Shown in pieces: positions 25,368 to 33,419 of a stretch of DNA of 50,175 nt (position 1 is the stretch's first letter; each line of letters starts with the position of its first letter). Source of the DNA: an uncultured Chryseobacterium sp. Its GTDB lineage: Bacteria > Bacteroidota > Bacteroidia > Flavobacteriales > Weeksellaceae. The position numbers and the translations under genes were made by a program. A model generated the notes under the pieces. The model was not told the DNA's origin. It made no database searches and saw nothing but the letters and a program-made list of their open reading frames with translations. The stretch covers positions 1 through 50,175 of the forward strand of contig CAJYRQ010000060.1 of the NCBI GenBank assembly GCA_913777465.1, given 5' to 3'.

Positions 25368-25862
25368 ATGAAATACCTGCCTTTTGAGCATATCATCTAT
25401 ATATCGCCTTTTCCTCAGGATGAAGTGATGGCGATCCTTTCCCGGTCTGTTGATCGAAAAACGGTGCGAATCTTTAAAAACGGACCTGTAAAAGAATACG
25501 AAGGTATCATCGATGGCCAACGTTTCAAAATCAGCAGGATCATCAGGGGGAGGAATTCTTTCCAGCCCCGGATTACCGGAACGGTTCAGCCGGATACCAC
25601 CGGGACCAGAATCGAAATAAAGATGCAGCTGCATCTTTTCGTACTCATCTTTTCTGTATTCTGGGGCTTAATGGTGGCAGGATTTTTAATTGTTGATGTA
25701 ACAAGTGCCAATATGAGCTACAGTTACGTTGATATACTTCTTCCGATATTTATGCTGATAATTTTTTATCTAATGGTCATCCTGGGTTTCAAAACGGAAA
25801 CTAAAAAGTCAAGGAGGTTTTTTGAGCAATTACTTGATGCCAAAATAATATTGGATAAATAG
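25368..25862 (+). CDS. Small hypothetical membrane protein
   Basis: 164 residues. The N-terminal 85 residues are soluble and beta-rich (FKISRIIRGRNSFQPRITG), followed by two TM helices (about 88-108 and 120-143) and a short basic C-terminal tail. I do not recognise the family; similar small proteins with an N-terminal cytosolic domain and two helices are frequent in Flavobacteriia. It stands alone: the ATPase gene ends 211 bp upstream and prfB starts 346 bp downstream. Confidence 0.65.
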   Translation: MKYLPFEHIIYISPFPQDEVMAILSRSVDRKTVRIFKNGPVKEYEGIIDGQRFKISRIIRGRNSFQPRITGTVQPDTTGTRIEIKMQLHLFVLIFSVFWGLMVAGFLIVDVTSANMSYSYVDILLPIFMLIIFYLMVILGFKTETKKSRRFFEQLLDAKIILDK

Positions 25863-26208
25863 AATAATTGCTAGAAAAAGCCAGGACGCGAATCTTTTGC
25901 AAGGCATAACTTTTTAAGATGCCTGGATTTTATCTGTGATAGAATTGAGCGCTGTTGATTTTAAGGGAATAAATTCAAAGATTGGTATCCGCTATAAAAT
26001 TTTGACAGCGTCAAATTCCTTTCGTCTTTCAGCAGCATAATGATCCAAATACCTCACGCCTTTGCGCAACCCAACAATACCGGACAACAGAATCTACAGG
26101 TGTAAGGATCCGGCCGGCAGCAACCATCTATTCTATTTTGATCGTCAAACCCACACAATCCGGTAATAACGGAATAAAAATTTCTTATTTTTGCAGAAAT
26201 AAAAAATC
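25863..26208. other. Intergenic region before prfB
   Basis: No gene, repeat or hairpin of note is seen except the likely prfB -7 box TATTTTTG at 26186-26193. Confidence 0.5.
26186..26193 (+). promoter_or_regulatory. -7 box for prfB
   Basis: TATTTTTG, 15 bp before the GTG start at 26209; fits TAnnTTTG and gives a very short leader. Confidence 0.45.
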
Positions 26209-27321
26209 GTGATCAACAACGACCAGATAAAAGAAATCCAATCAAGGATTGACGACCTCCATAAATATCTTCAGATTGACAAAAAGAAGATCGAGATTTC
26301 CAATGACGATGAAAAAACGGCTGCACCCGAATTCTGGGACAATCCCAAAACGGCGGAAGCTTTCCTGAAACAACTCCGGTCCAAGAAAAAATGGGTGGAA
26401 GCCTATGATGAGATCAATACCCAGTTTGAGGACCTTCAGGTATTGGTGGAATTTGCCAAGGAAGACCCGGATTCCGAAAAGGAACTGGATGCTACTTTCC
26501 CGCAGCTGGTGGAGAAAATCGAAGACCTTGAATTCAAGAATATGCTTTCCAATGAAGGCGATGAACTGTCGGCGGTGCTTCAGATTACGGCGGGAGCCGG
26601 AGGAACGGAGAGCTGCGACTGGGCGTCCATGCTGATGAGAATGTACACCATGTGGGCGGAAAAGCAAGGCTATAAAATCCGTGAGCTGAACTTCCAGGAA
26701 GGCGATGTGGCCGGTGTAAAAACCGTAACCCTTGAAATAGAAGGGGAATTTGCTTTCGGCTATCTGAGAGGGGAGAACGGCGTTCACCGGTTGGTAAGGA
26801 TTTCCCCTTTCGATTCCAATGCCAAACGCCACACGAGTTTCGTATCGGTGTATGTGTATCCGTTGGTAGACGATACCATCGAGATCAACATCAACCCGGC
26901 CGATATTTCATTTGAAACGATGCGGTCTTCCGGAGCGGGAGGGCAGAACGTAAACAAAGTGGAAACGGCAGTCCGTCTCCGTCACGCGCCGACAGGAATC
27001 ATCATTGAAAACTCCGAGTCGCGTTCCCAGCTTCAGAACAAGGAAAAAGCCATGCAGTTGCTTCGTTCCAGGTTATACGAAATGGAACTGGAAGAAAGGC
27101 TGAAAGCCCGTAACGAGATCGAAGCCAATAAGATGAAAATCGAATGGGGAAGCCAGATCAGAAATTACGTCATGCATCCGTATAAGCTGGTGAAAGATGT
27201 ACGTTCCGGCTTCGAGACTTCGGATGTGGATTCCGTAATGAACGGAAACCTCACGCCATTCCTGAAAGCCTTCCTGATGGCGGATGGGACGGCCGTTTCG
27301 GACGATGACATGGACTTATAA
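26209..27321 (+). CDS. prfB: Peptide chain release factor 2
   Basis: It recognises UGA and UAA stop codons and releases the finished protein from the ribosome. The 370 residues contain the RF2 recognition tripeptide SPF ([12 protein letters not shown], about 200) and the catalytic GGQ ([13 protein letters not shown], about 246). The frame starts with GTG and runs uninterrupted: where E. coli has the CTTTGA programmed frameshift after RGYL, this gene has CTT CAG ATT GAC in frame (HKYLQID). So the usual autoregulatory frameshift is absent. The promoter box lies 15 bp before the start. Neighbours are not related in function. Confidence 0.97.
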   Translation: MINNDQIKEIQSRIDDLHKYLQIDKKKIEISNDDEKTAAPEFWDNPKTAEAFLKQLRSKKKWVEAYDEINTQFEDLQVLVEFAKEDPDSEKELDATFPQLVEKIEDLEFKNMLSNEGDELSAVLQITAGAGGTESCDWASMLMRMYTMWAEKQGYKIRELNFQEGDVAGVKTVTLEIEGEFAFGYLRGENGVHRLVRISPFDSNAKRHTSFVSVYVYPLVDDTIEININPADISFETMRSSGAGGQNVNKVETAVRLRHAPTGIIIENSESRSQLQNKEKAMQLLRSRLYEMELEERLKARNEIEANKMKIEWGSQIRNYVMHPYKLVKDVRSGFETSDVDSVMNGNLTPFLKAFLMADGTAVSDDDMDL

Positions 27322-27382
27322 AGATCGTGTTTAAATTTCGTTAAAATCTTATAATATATTTCCTTTTGACGTTTATTAATCC

Positions 27383-27390
27383 TATTTTTG
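27383..27390 (+). promoter_or_regulatory. -7 box for the DedA-family gene
   Basis: TATTTTTG, 16 bp before the ATG at 27407. A TTG at 27366-27368 is closer (14 bp) than the usual spacing. Confidence 0.4.
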
Positions 27391-27406
27391 TTGCTTATCA
27401 AAAGGT

Positions 27407-28114
27407 ATGGAAGATTACAACAACTGGAGAGATTTATTAAATCCCGAGTTCTACATCAAACTGGGTGGGTTCTGGCTGATTCTATTTATTATTTTTGCCG
27501 AAACCGGTCTTTTTATAGGATTTTTTTTACCGGGAGACTCGTTGCTTTTCGTTTCGGGAATTTATTCAATCGATATCATCCAGGCAACTTTCGGTTCTAC
27601 GGGAAGTGATTTTCTTGATACCTTCATTCTTGCTTCATCCGTAGCTTTAGCCGCCATTATCGGTAATGAAGTAGGGTATTACTTCGGAAGAAAAGCAGGT
27701 TCTACGTTGTACAAGAAACCGGACAACTGGTTGTTTAAAAAGAAATACCTGTACCAAGCGCATGACTTTTTTGAGAAAAACGGTGCACTGGCGATTATCA
27801 TGGCGAGATTTTTACCGGTGGTAAGGACATTCACCCCGATTGTGGCCGGGATCGTGAAGATGGATAAAAAAGACTTTCTGAGAGATAACGTGATCGGTGC
27901 CGTACTGTGGTCGTTTTTACTGATTTTTGCCGGGCATTACCTGGATAAGCTGTTCATCGACCAGTTCGGAATCGACCTGAAGAAAAAGCTGGAACTGATC
28001 ATCATCGTAATCGTCCTGATAACCACCGTTCCGATTATCATTAAATTTTTATTCGGTAAAAAACAGGATTTCTCGAAGTATGAGAACCATAATTTTGACG
28101 AAGAAGAGAAGTAA
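27407..28114 (+). CDS. DedA/VTT-domain membrane protein
   Basis: 235 residues with about five TM or re-entrant segments. DedA/VTT signatures are present: GFFLPGDSLLFVSG (about 43-56), GNEVGYYFGRKAG (about 87-99) and RFLPVVRTFTPIVAG (about 134-148), including the conserved acidic residue and the R..P..R pattern. Members of this superfamily act as lipid (undecaprenyl phosphate or phospholipid) flippases or transporters in the inner membrane; which lipid is used here is not known. The C-terminal tail is acidic (NFDEEEK). A strong terminator follows. A similar tail sequence recurs at 30882-30921. Confidence 0.9.
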   Translation: MEDYNNWRDLLNPEFYIKLGGFWLILFIIFAETGLFIGFFLPGDSLLFVSGIYSIDIIQATFGSTGSDFLDTFILASSVALAAIIGNEVGYYFGRKAGSTLYKKPDNWLFKKKYLYQAHDFFEKNGALAIIMARFLPVVRTFTPIVAGIVKMDKKDFLRDNVIGAVLWSFLLIFAGHYLDKLFIDQFGIDLKKKLELIIIVIVLITTVPIIIKFLFGKKQDFSKYENHNFDEEEK

Positions 28115-28137
28115 AAATTCTTTTTAAAATATTTTAC

Positions 28138-28163
28138 AGCCCGCTTTAAGCGGGCTTTTTTTT
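28138..28163 (+). terminator. Terminator of the DedA-family gene
   Basis: AGCCCGC, loop TTTAA, GCGGGCT, then seven T. It lies 23 bp past the stop. Confidence 0.9.
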
Positions 28164-28523
28164 GTTTCATAACGAACAGGAATTGCCGGATGAACATTAT
28201 TCCATAAAATATGTTTAATTCCAGAGCATGCTTCTTCATTAACTTCTTTATGTGTTTACCCCTGAAAATTTCAGATCAGTATTGGTGGTTATTCCGCTGC
28301 AAATAAAGGTTTAATACAACTTATTATCTGAATTCTATGTTATTGTCTCAAATTTAGCATATATAAATAACATGAATATTTTGTAAATTATTTAATAATA
28401 ATTATTTACAAATACCTATTTGATCATAATAATTTAAAACGTTAAATTTGCCGGTCAGTCTAAAACAGGCTTATATCAGCGCTAAATCAAATGCTGATTG
28501 TATTGAATGAACAATTCTTTTTA
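28164..28523. other. Intergenic region upstream of fibre gene copy 2
   Basis: AT-rich, no gene. It holds the canonical promoter at 28420-28450; otherwise nothing is seen. Confidence 0.5.
28420..28450 (+). promoter_or_regulatory. Promoter of fibre/propeller pair 2 (TTG-N20-TAAATTTG)
   Basis: TTG at 28420-28422 and TAAATTTG at 28443-28450 with 20 bp between, a full match to the flavobacterial consensus. The leader to the ATG at 28524 is about 65 nt. Confidence 0.65.
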
Positions 28524-29342
28524 ATGAAAAAAAATTTGCTTACCGCAGCTGCATGCATGGCTTCAGCTGCCCTTTATTCCCAGGTCGGAATAAACAACCT
28601 GAGTCCGAAAGCTACTTTGGACATTACCGCTAAAACAACAGACGGCAGCAAACCGGAAGGTATCATTGCACCGAGGCTTACGGGAAACCAGATCGAGGCT
28701 GCCAGTTCGCAGTATGGCCCTGATCAGCAGGGGGCTATTGTATATGCTACTTCTTTAGTAAATCCAGCCGGTACCAAAACGGCCAACATTACAGCGGAAG
28801 GCTATTATTTCTTTGACGGGAATATCTGGCAGAAAGTCGGGTCAGGAGCTGATACCGGCATGTATAAAAGCAGCGGAAGCCTCTCGGGGAATACGGTCGT
28901 GGCCCAGAATGCCAATACTCTGTCTTTTACAGGAACTTCGGTTAATGCTTTTTCCGTAGACGGGAACACGTTTTCGGTAGATGCAGCCAATCACAGGCTT
29001 GGAGTAGGAACAGCAACTCCGGGTTCAAAGCTTGAGATCAACGGTTCTGCCACCAATACTTCCGCTTATGATGCGGGAAACAGCACGGCTATTGATTTCA
29101 GCAACAGCAACCTGGCCTATACCTCGGCCTCAGCAGGCGCTTTTACCCTTCAGAACATTAAAGACGGTGGAACTTATACCTTAAGCATACGGGGAACGAC
29201 TTCAGGAACTTCATCATTTACCGCAACAGGCTTTACTTTCAAATACGTCAATAACAATTCTACCGTTGCCAATACCCACACCTTATACACTTTCGTAGTG
29301 ATGGGCACGGTGGTTTACGTCTATAGTTTAAGGGGGCTTTAA
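28524..29342 (+). CDS. Secreted fibre-like protein, propeller-partner type (copy 2)
   Basis: 272 residues; signal peptide ends LYSQ, mature start QVGINNLSPKATLDI. Then TAKTTDGSKPEG, IIAPRLTGNQI, GYYFFDG, and the linker GSLSGNTVVAQNANTLSF. The second fibre motif RLGVGTATPGSKLEI is near 160-175. The C-terminal module has NTSAYDAG, KDGGTYTLSIRG, FKYVNNN and YTFVVMG and ends RGL. The start at 28524 is preferred over 28491 because it opens directly on the signal peptide (MKKNLLTAAA). The propeller gene follows after 13 bp and a canonical promoter lies upstream, so this is an independent two-gene operon. Confidence 0.82.
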   Translation: MKKNLLTAAACMASAALYSQVGINNLSPKATLDITAKTTDGSKPEGIIAPRLTGNQIEAASSQYGPDQQGAIVYATSLVNPAGTKTANITAEGYYFFDGNIWQKVGSGADTGMYKSSGSLSGNTVVAQNANTLSFTGTSVNAFSVDGNTFSVDAANHRLGVGTATPGSKLEINGSATNTSAYDAGNSTAIDFSNSNLAYTSASAGAFTLQNIKDGGTYTLSIRGTTSGTSSFTATGFTFKYVNNNSTVANTHTLYTFVVMGTVVYVYSLRGL

Positions 29343-29355
29343 CAGGATACGCAAA

Positions 29356-30735
29356 ATGAAAAAGAAGATAAGTTATCTGCTGAGAACGCTGGTTCTTTTG
29401 CTGTCGGGCTTTGGAGAAATGCATGCACAAATGCCCGGAACTCCGGTATTGCCGATCAGGGAAAAGAAGAATATTTATGGAGGAAGCGGTATCGATCCCG
29501 CCCAATGCATTTCAAATACTTCTGATGGCGGCTATATTGTCGCCGGAAGCACGACCTCGAATAATGGTATTATTTCCGGGAACCACGGCGGGACGGATCT
29601 GTGGCTCATGAAATTCGGAAGTTCCGGGAACATGGAATGGCAGAAAGTGATGGGCGGAACAGGAACAGAATTTGCCAACTCGGTGAAACAAACGGCAGAC
29701 GGCGGATACATCATAGCAGGAGAAAGTACATCTGCCGACGGCGATGTGACGACGGGAAACCAGGGAAGTGCGGATTTTTGGGTGATTAAGCTCAGCGCAC
29801 TCGGAATCCTGGAGTGGCAGAAAACTTTTGGCGGGCCAGGGGATGATAAGCCTTTTTCCGTTCTCCAGTCGGCAGACGGAGGGTATGTGCTGGCAGGTTA
29901 CACGGAGGCAGACGGCGGAGACGTTACAGGTTATCATGGAGGAAACAGTGATGCCTGGATCATCAAGCTGAACAGTTCCGGACAGAATATACAGTGGCAG
30001 AAGACCTTCGGAGGGACAGACGGGGAAGCGGCACTCAGCATTGTGGAAGTGAATCCCAATGAGTATGCTGTTGCAGGAAGCAGCGCTTCCAGTAATGGAG
30101 ATCTTCCTTTAAATAATGGCCTTTCCGATTTCTGGATATTCAAATTCAGTTATGATACGGCTGCCAATACCGTAAATCTTGATTGGTCGAACTTATATGG
30201 CGGAACCGATCATGATCATGCCCGGTCTATCATCAGGACGGCAGACGGAGGATATGCGGTTGCCGGTGATGCGGCATCTGCAGACGGATTGGTAACCGGA
30301 AACCACGGGGCCCAGGATTTCTGGGTATTGAAGCTTAATGCTGCGGGAAATCTGCTATGGCAAAAAGCATTGGGAGGGAGCTACATGGAATGGACCCAAT
30401 CGATCATCCAGACCGCAGATGGCGGCTATGCCCTGGCCGGAGTTACCCTTTCCAATAACGGCGATGTTTCCGGAAACCACGGTGCAGGGGATTTCTGGAT
30501 GGTGAAGCTTAACAATCTGGGTGCGCTGCAATGGCAGAAAACCTATGGCGGGACCAATTTCGAGTGGGCCAATTCGCTGATCCGGACTACCGATAACGGA
30601 TATGTGCTTGCCGGCAGTTCGGATTCCGGCAACGGAGATATTTCCGGCCCAAAGTACGGATCCACCGATACTTTTATCCTGAAGGTTGATGCCGCTGGAA
30701 ATATCATGCGCCAATGGGAAGATACGGCTCCGTAA
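29356..30735 (+). CDS. Secreted seven-repeat beta-propeller-like protein (copy 2)
   Basis: 459 residues, signal peptide ending MHAQ and mature start MPGTPVLPIREKKN. Seven repeats open with YGGSGIDP, MGGTGTEF, FGGPGDDK, FGGTDGEA, YGGTDHDH, LGGSYMEW and YGGTNFEW. Each carries a T.DGGY strand, a GDV.G.HG turn and a W..KL...G...WQK strand, as expected of a seven-bladed propeller. The C-terminus is short (AAGNIMRQWEDTAP) with no type IX sorting domain. The GC-rich codon use differs from the AT-rich propeller genes at 37912 and 48182, which hints at a separate history. No terminator is obvious downstream. Confidence 0.8.
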   Translation: MKKKISYLLRTLVLLLSGFGEMHAQMPGTPVLPIREKKNIYGGSGIDPAQCISNTSDGGYIVAGSTTSNNGIISGNHGGTDLWLMKFGSSGNMEWQKVMGGTGTEFANSVKQTADGGYIIAGESTSADGDVTTGNQGSADFWVIKLSALGILEWQKTFGGPGDDKPFSVLQSADGGYVLAGYTEADGGDVTGYHGGNSDAWIIKLNSSGQNIQWQKTFGGTDGEAALSIVEVNPNEYAVAGSSASSNGDLPLNNGLSDFWIFKFSYDTAANTVNLDWSNLYGGTDHDHARSIIRTADGGYAVAGDAASADGLVTGNHGAQDFWVLKLNAAGNLLWQKALGGSYMEWTQSIIQTADGGYALAGVTLSNNGDVSGNHGAGDFWMVKLNNLGALQWQKTYGGTNFEWANSLIRTTDNGYVLAGSSDSGNGDISGPKYGSTDTFILKVDAAGNIMRQWEDTAP

Positions 30736-30881
30736 CTTCAGCAAGAACTGGGGAAAGCAGGATCGTTTAAAAGCGGAATGACCGTCTGTAAAAGAATTGC
30801 GGATGCGGACTTAAATTTTCGTATCTGCATTTCAGGGCATGCTTAAACTTGAAGTCAGAAAATTGCCCCGTACCTTTTCAG

Positions 30882-30921
30882 TTTTTGACGAAGAGGAGAA
30901 ATAAGAATTTATTTTAAAATA
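30882..30921 (+). pseudogene. Possible remnant of a DedA-type gene 3' end
   Basis: Forty bases align with 28092-28131, the end of the DedA gene and its trailer, with six mismatches. Read in frame it gives FDEEEK and a stop, and the two differences inside the codons are silent (GAA/GAG, AAG/AAA). No upstream coding similarity was found by eye, so only the tail remains. Confidence 0.4.
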
Positions 30922-31101
30922 ACGTGGATTCGAGGTTACAAACCATACTTAAAAGGAGTGCTGGATGCTGGAAGCACTGTCGTTTAAGGAGATTGCTCGT
31001 AATTTTGAATATTAACTAATTTTTTTTCACTACGCTAAAGCCTTTAAAATTTCACTTTTCTTTCAGTACCATTAAATCGGTTAAAAACAAATAATTACCA
31101 T

Positions 31102-31130
31102 CGAATTCACTTTAAAATAATGTGAATTCG
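31102..31130. repeat. GAATTCAC inverted repeat, copy 1
   Basis: CGAATTCAC, 11-base AT loop, GTGAATTCG: a perfect 9-bp inverted repeat. Half-copies of the same motif occur at several other places in this region and near 45123. Confidence 0.65.
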
Positions 31131-31250
31131 GCCATATTAATTTCATATTCAAACATTTACTTAATTCGAAAATAAAACTAAGGCTATTTTATTAAGGATT
31201 AGATAAGAACTTGCTCTTATATATTGACAAATGTTTAGTTTGATTATCAA

Positions 31251-31340
31251 GACTTATGAACCTATTTTTGACAGGAGGGACTTCCAGCATCCAGCTTCCC
31301 TCTTCCAGCCCGTTAACTCCGGTTCTTCTTCGAATTCACT
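31251..31340. repeat. Dispersed GGAAG repeat, copy with GAATTC tail
   Basis: GAACCTATTTTTGACAGGAG, then CTTCCAGCATCCAGCTTCCC and GGTTCTTCTTCGAATTCAC. The second copy with the same order of parts is at 31704-31786. Confidence 0.65.
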
Positions 31341-31353
31341 TTAAAATATTGAA

Positions 31354-31378
31354 AGCCCGCTTTTTAAGCGGGTTTTTT
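31354..31378 (+). terminator. Orphan hairpin with T tract
   Basis: CCCGC, loop TTTTTAA, GCGGG, then six T; very like the DedA terminator at 28138, but no intact gene ends here. Together with the tail remnant at 30882 it suggests decayed genes. Confidence 0.55.
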
Positions 31379-31703
31379 AATGGAGCGGTTACAGAATGTT
31401 CTTCTGAGTTTTTAGGGGATGTTTAAATTTACCTTTAATTTTTTAACATTGACGTGAATTCGGCAGTATTTGACTTATATTCAAACTTTTAATTATTTAA
31501 AAAATAAAATTAAGACTCATTAATAAAATTCCTGCTGGCAGCAGAATGAATAAATGATTTGCCCTTCTGATAGGATTTCATTCTATCCTTTACTCAGCCG
31601 TTCCTCCGGAACTTTAAAGCACCCCTGATTGAAAAATAACCAAAGCTGGTTATTCAGGGGTTAAATAAAAACTTCTCTGATAAAGTGATGACCTGCTTAG
31701 TTT

Positions 31704-31786
31704 GAACCTATGTCTGAAATGAGTAACTTCCGGCATCCAGCTTCCATCTTCCAGCCTGTTGATGCGGGTTCTTCTTCGAGTTGACG
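31704..31786. repeat. Dispersed GGAAG repeat, copy
   Basis: GAACCTATGTCTGAAATGAG, then CTTCCGGCATCCAGCTTCCA and GGGTTCTTCTTCGAG; direct repeat of 31251-31340. Confidence 0.6.
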
Positions 31787-32034
31787 TTAACATTAAGAAA
31801 TGAAGAAATGTCAGCCTGAAAACATCAATATATCGTTTGCCGGCGGCGTCCATCTGATTCCATCAACCATTGTTTTAAAGTGAAGAATAAATAAAGTTTA
31901 TTTAATTCAGGAAATGAAGCGAAATAATGGAAAGTCTGCCGAATCAAAATTTAGACAGGATCTTAATTAACGTGAATTCGATAGTATTTGTCTTATTTTC
32001 AATAATTTAAACCCACGGAATAAATTAATCAGCC

Positions 32035-32285
32035 CTGAAAGGGTGATATCAGTAGTCCCGGGCATTGCCCGGGTAGATGGTGTACAGATAAGTTTAAGCC
32101 CTGAATGGGCGTAATTATTAAACAAATGGTGTCGTGCAGATAAGCCTGCGGGATTTCATCATTCCCTTTTCATCTCAATAAATAGGTTTCGCCCCTTCAG
32201 GGCTCGTTGCTGTCGGGTGCTTTCTTTAAACCCCGGGTTTCAGCCGGGGCTATGATCATGATGCTCCTGCGGGGCGGATTTACCT
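32035..32285. repeat. Palindrome-rich intergenic element
   Basis: Several GC-rich palindromes in a row: CCCGGGCATTGCCCGGG (32057-32073, perfect 8-bp arms), GCCCCTTCAGGGC near 32193, CCCCGGGTTTCAGCCGGGG (32231-32249) and CTCCTGCGGGG near 32264, interspersed with GCCCTGAAAGGG and GCCCTGAATGGGC. It resembles widespread short palindromic (REP-like) intergenic elements of Bacteroidota. No coding function is proposed. Confidence 0.6.
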
Positions 32286-32346
32286 GCTGTTTTTTTTGTT
32301 ATATTTCATGCGAAGGCTTTCAAAAATATTAATCTGAGCTCTTCTC

Positions 32347-32374
32347 CGAATTCACGTGAATTAACGTGAATTCG
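32347..32374. repeat. GAATTCAC inverted repeat, copy 2
   Basis: CGAATTCAC, loop GTGAATTAAC, GTGAATTCG. Immediately followed by a GGAAG repeat copy, the same association as at 31251-31340. Confidence 0.65.
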
Positions 32375-32394
32375 AGGTACAAACCTTACATAAA

Positions 32395-32455
32395 GTCTGG
32401 AAGAGGGAAGCCGGATGCCGGAAGTTTCTCTTGTCAGAAATAGGATCAAAGATCC
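32395..32455. repeat. Dispersed GGAAG repeat, copy (opposite orientation)
   Basis: GTCTGGAAGAGGGAAGCCGG, ATGCCGGAAGTTTCTCTTGT, CAGAAATAGGATCAAAGATCC-type end. Reverse complement of the 21854 copy. Confidence 0.65.
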
Positions 32456-32795
32456 TGATTATCTGGATAGGTTGCGCTTTATAAAAAATTATTATTTAAT
32501 CCTGAATGACCGGCCTGTTTTTTTAATCAGGGACGGATTTCCATTGTTTTAAAGTCCTGAAAGTATGGCTTAGTGTAGGATAGGATAAAATCCTGTCAGA
32601 AGCATAAACAGTCTATTTGTTCCGGCAAGATGAGTGATATTTAAAATCCCGACTGAATCAGCCTCAATTTTATTTTTGAATTAAATAATCGACTGAATAT
32701 GATATGGATACGGCCGAACTCACGTTAATTAAAAAAAATATGGAAAGAGATTGTCATTTAATGGTTTCCGGTCATTTGTCAAAGCAAATCAGCCA

Positions 32796-33419
32796 TTACC
32801 GGTCCTGATAGCTTTGATAAATATTCAATAGCTCCACAATGTTGCTGATTCCCAGTTTTTTGAAGATTCTTCTTTTATAGGTGCTTACGGTAGGTACTTC
32901 CAGCTTTAGCAGATTGGAGATTTCGAGAATCCCGTTTCCTTCAGCCAGTGACATAAAAACCTGGAATTCCCTTTCGGAAAGCTTATCAATGGGTATTCCT
33001 TTCTCGCTAAAATGCGGTGCTCTTTTTATAGAAGGATAATACAGGCCTTTATTGAAAAGGGTTTCCACGGCCTGTACCAGGGTCTGTTCATCGGCCAGTT
33101 TGTTTACAAAACCTTCTGCGCCTTCCCGGATGTAGTCGGGAGCATAGATTTCTTTCATCGATGAGAAAATCATAACGATAAGATCATTCTGAATGGTTTT
33201 CAGCTCGCTTACCATAAACTTGAAAGTACTGTCGGGCATTCCCACGTCAAGCAGGATCATATCGAATCTTTCATTCCTGATCTTCAGTTTTGCCTGTGCG
33301 TAGCTTTCTGCGTAGTCTACGCTGATGTTTTCCAGATGTTCTTCCAATATCATTCCCGTACCTACGCGTACCACACAATGGTCGTCGGTAATCAGTATTT
33401 TTCTCTCAGTGTTTTTCAT
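32796..33419 (-). CDS. NarL/FixJ-type response regulator
   Basis: 207 residues from the ATG at 33419. Receiver domain about 6-125: acidic pair TDDH (12-13), phospho-acceptor Asp near 58 (ILLDVGMPD), Ser near 86 and conserved Lys near 107 (FVNK). C-terminal LuxR-type helix-turn-helix (about 148-205): LSEREFQVFMSLAEGN ... VPTVSTYKRRIFKKLGI. Its ATG overlaps the kinase gene's end by 14 bp, so the pair is translationally coupled. It is the natural partner of that kinase, and it probably acts on DNA nearby; the adjacent divergent fibre run is the best candidate target (inference from position). Confidence 0.92.
   Translation of the reverse strand: MKNTERKILITDDHCVVRVGTGMILEEHLENISVDYAESYAQAKLKIRNERFDMILLDVGMPDSTFKFMVSELKTIQNDLIVMIFSSMKEIYAPDYIREGAEGFVNKLADEQTLVQAVETLFNKGLYYPSIKRAPHFSEKGIPIDKLSEREFQVFMSLAEGNGILEISNLLKLEVPTVSTYKRRIFKKLGISNIVELLNIYQSYQDR

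Larger units (their letters stand above)
30736..32795. other. 2.06-kb gene-free, repeat-rich region
   Basis: No supportable gene. It contains a DedA-tail-like remnant (30882-30921), GGAAG repeat copies (30956-30985, 31251-31340, 31704-31786, 32395-32455), GAATTCACGT-type inverted repeats (31102-31130, 32347-32374 and half-copies near 30926, 31331, 31453, 31972, 32712), a hairpin with T tract (31354-31378) and a palindrome block (32035-32285). It looks like an accumulation zone for non-autonomous repeats and decayed sequence. Confidence 0.7.

Noticed and set aside
26242-26832. 196-codon minus-strand frame opposite prfB
   Set aside because: Shadow of a well conserved gene; no promoter or domain.
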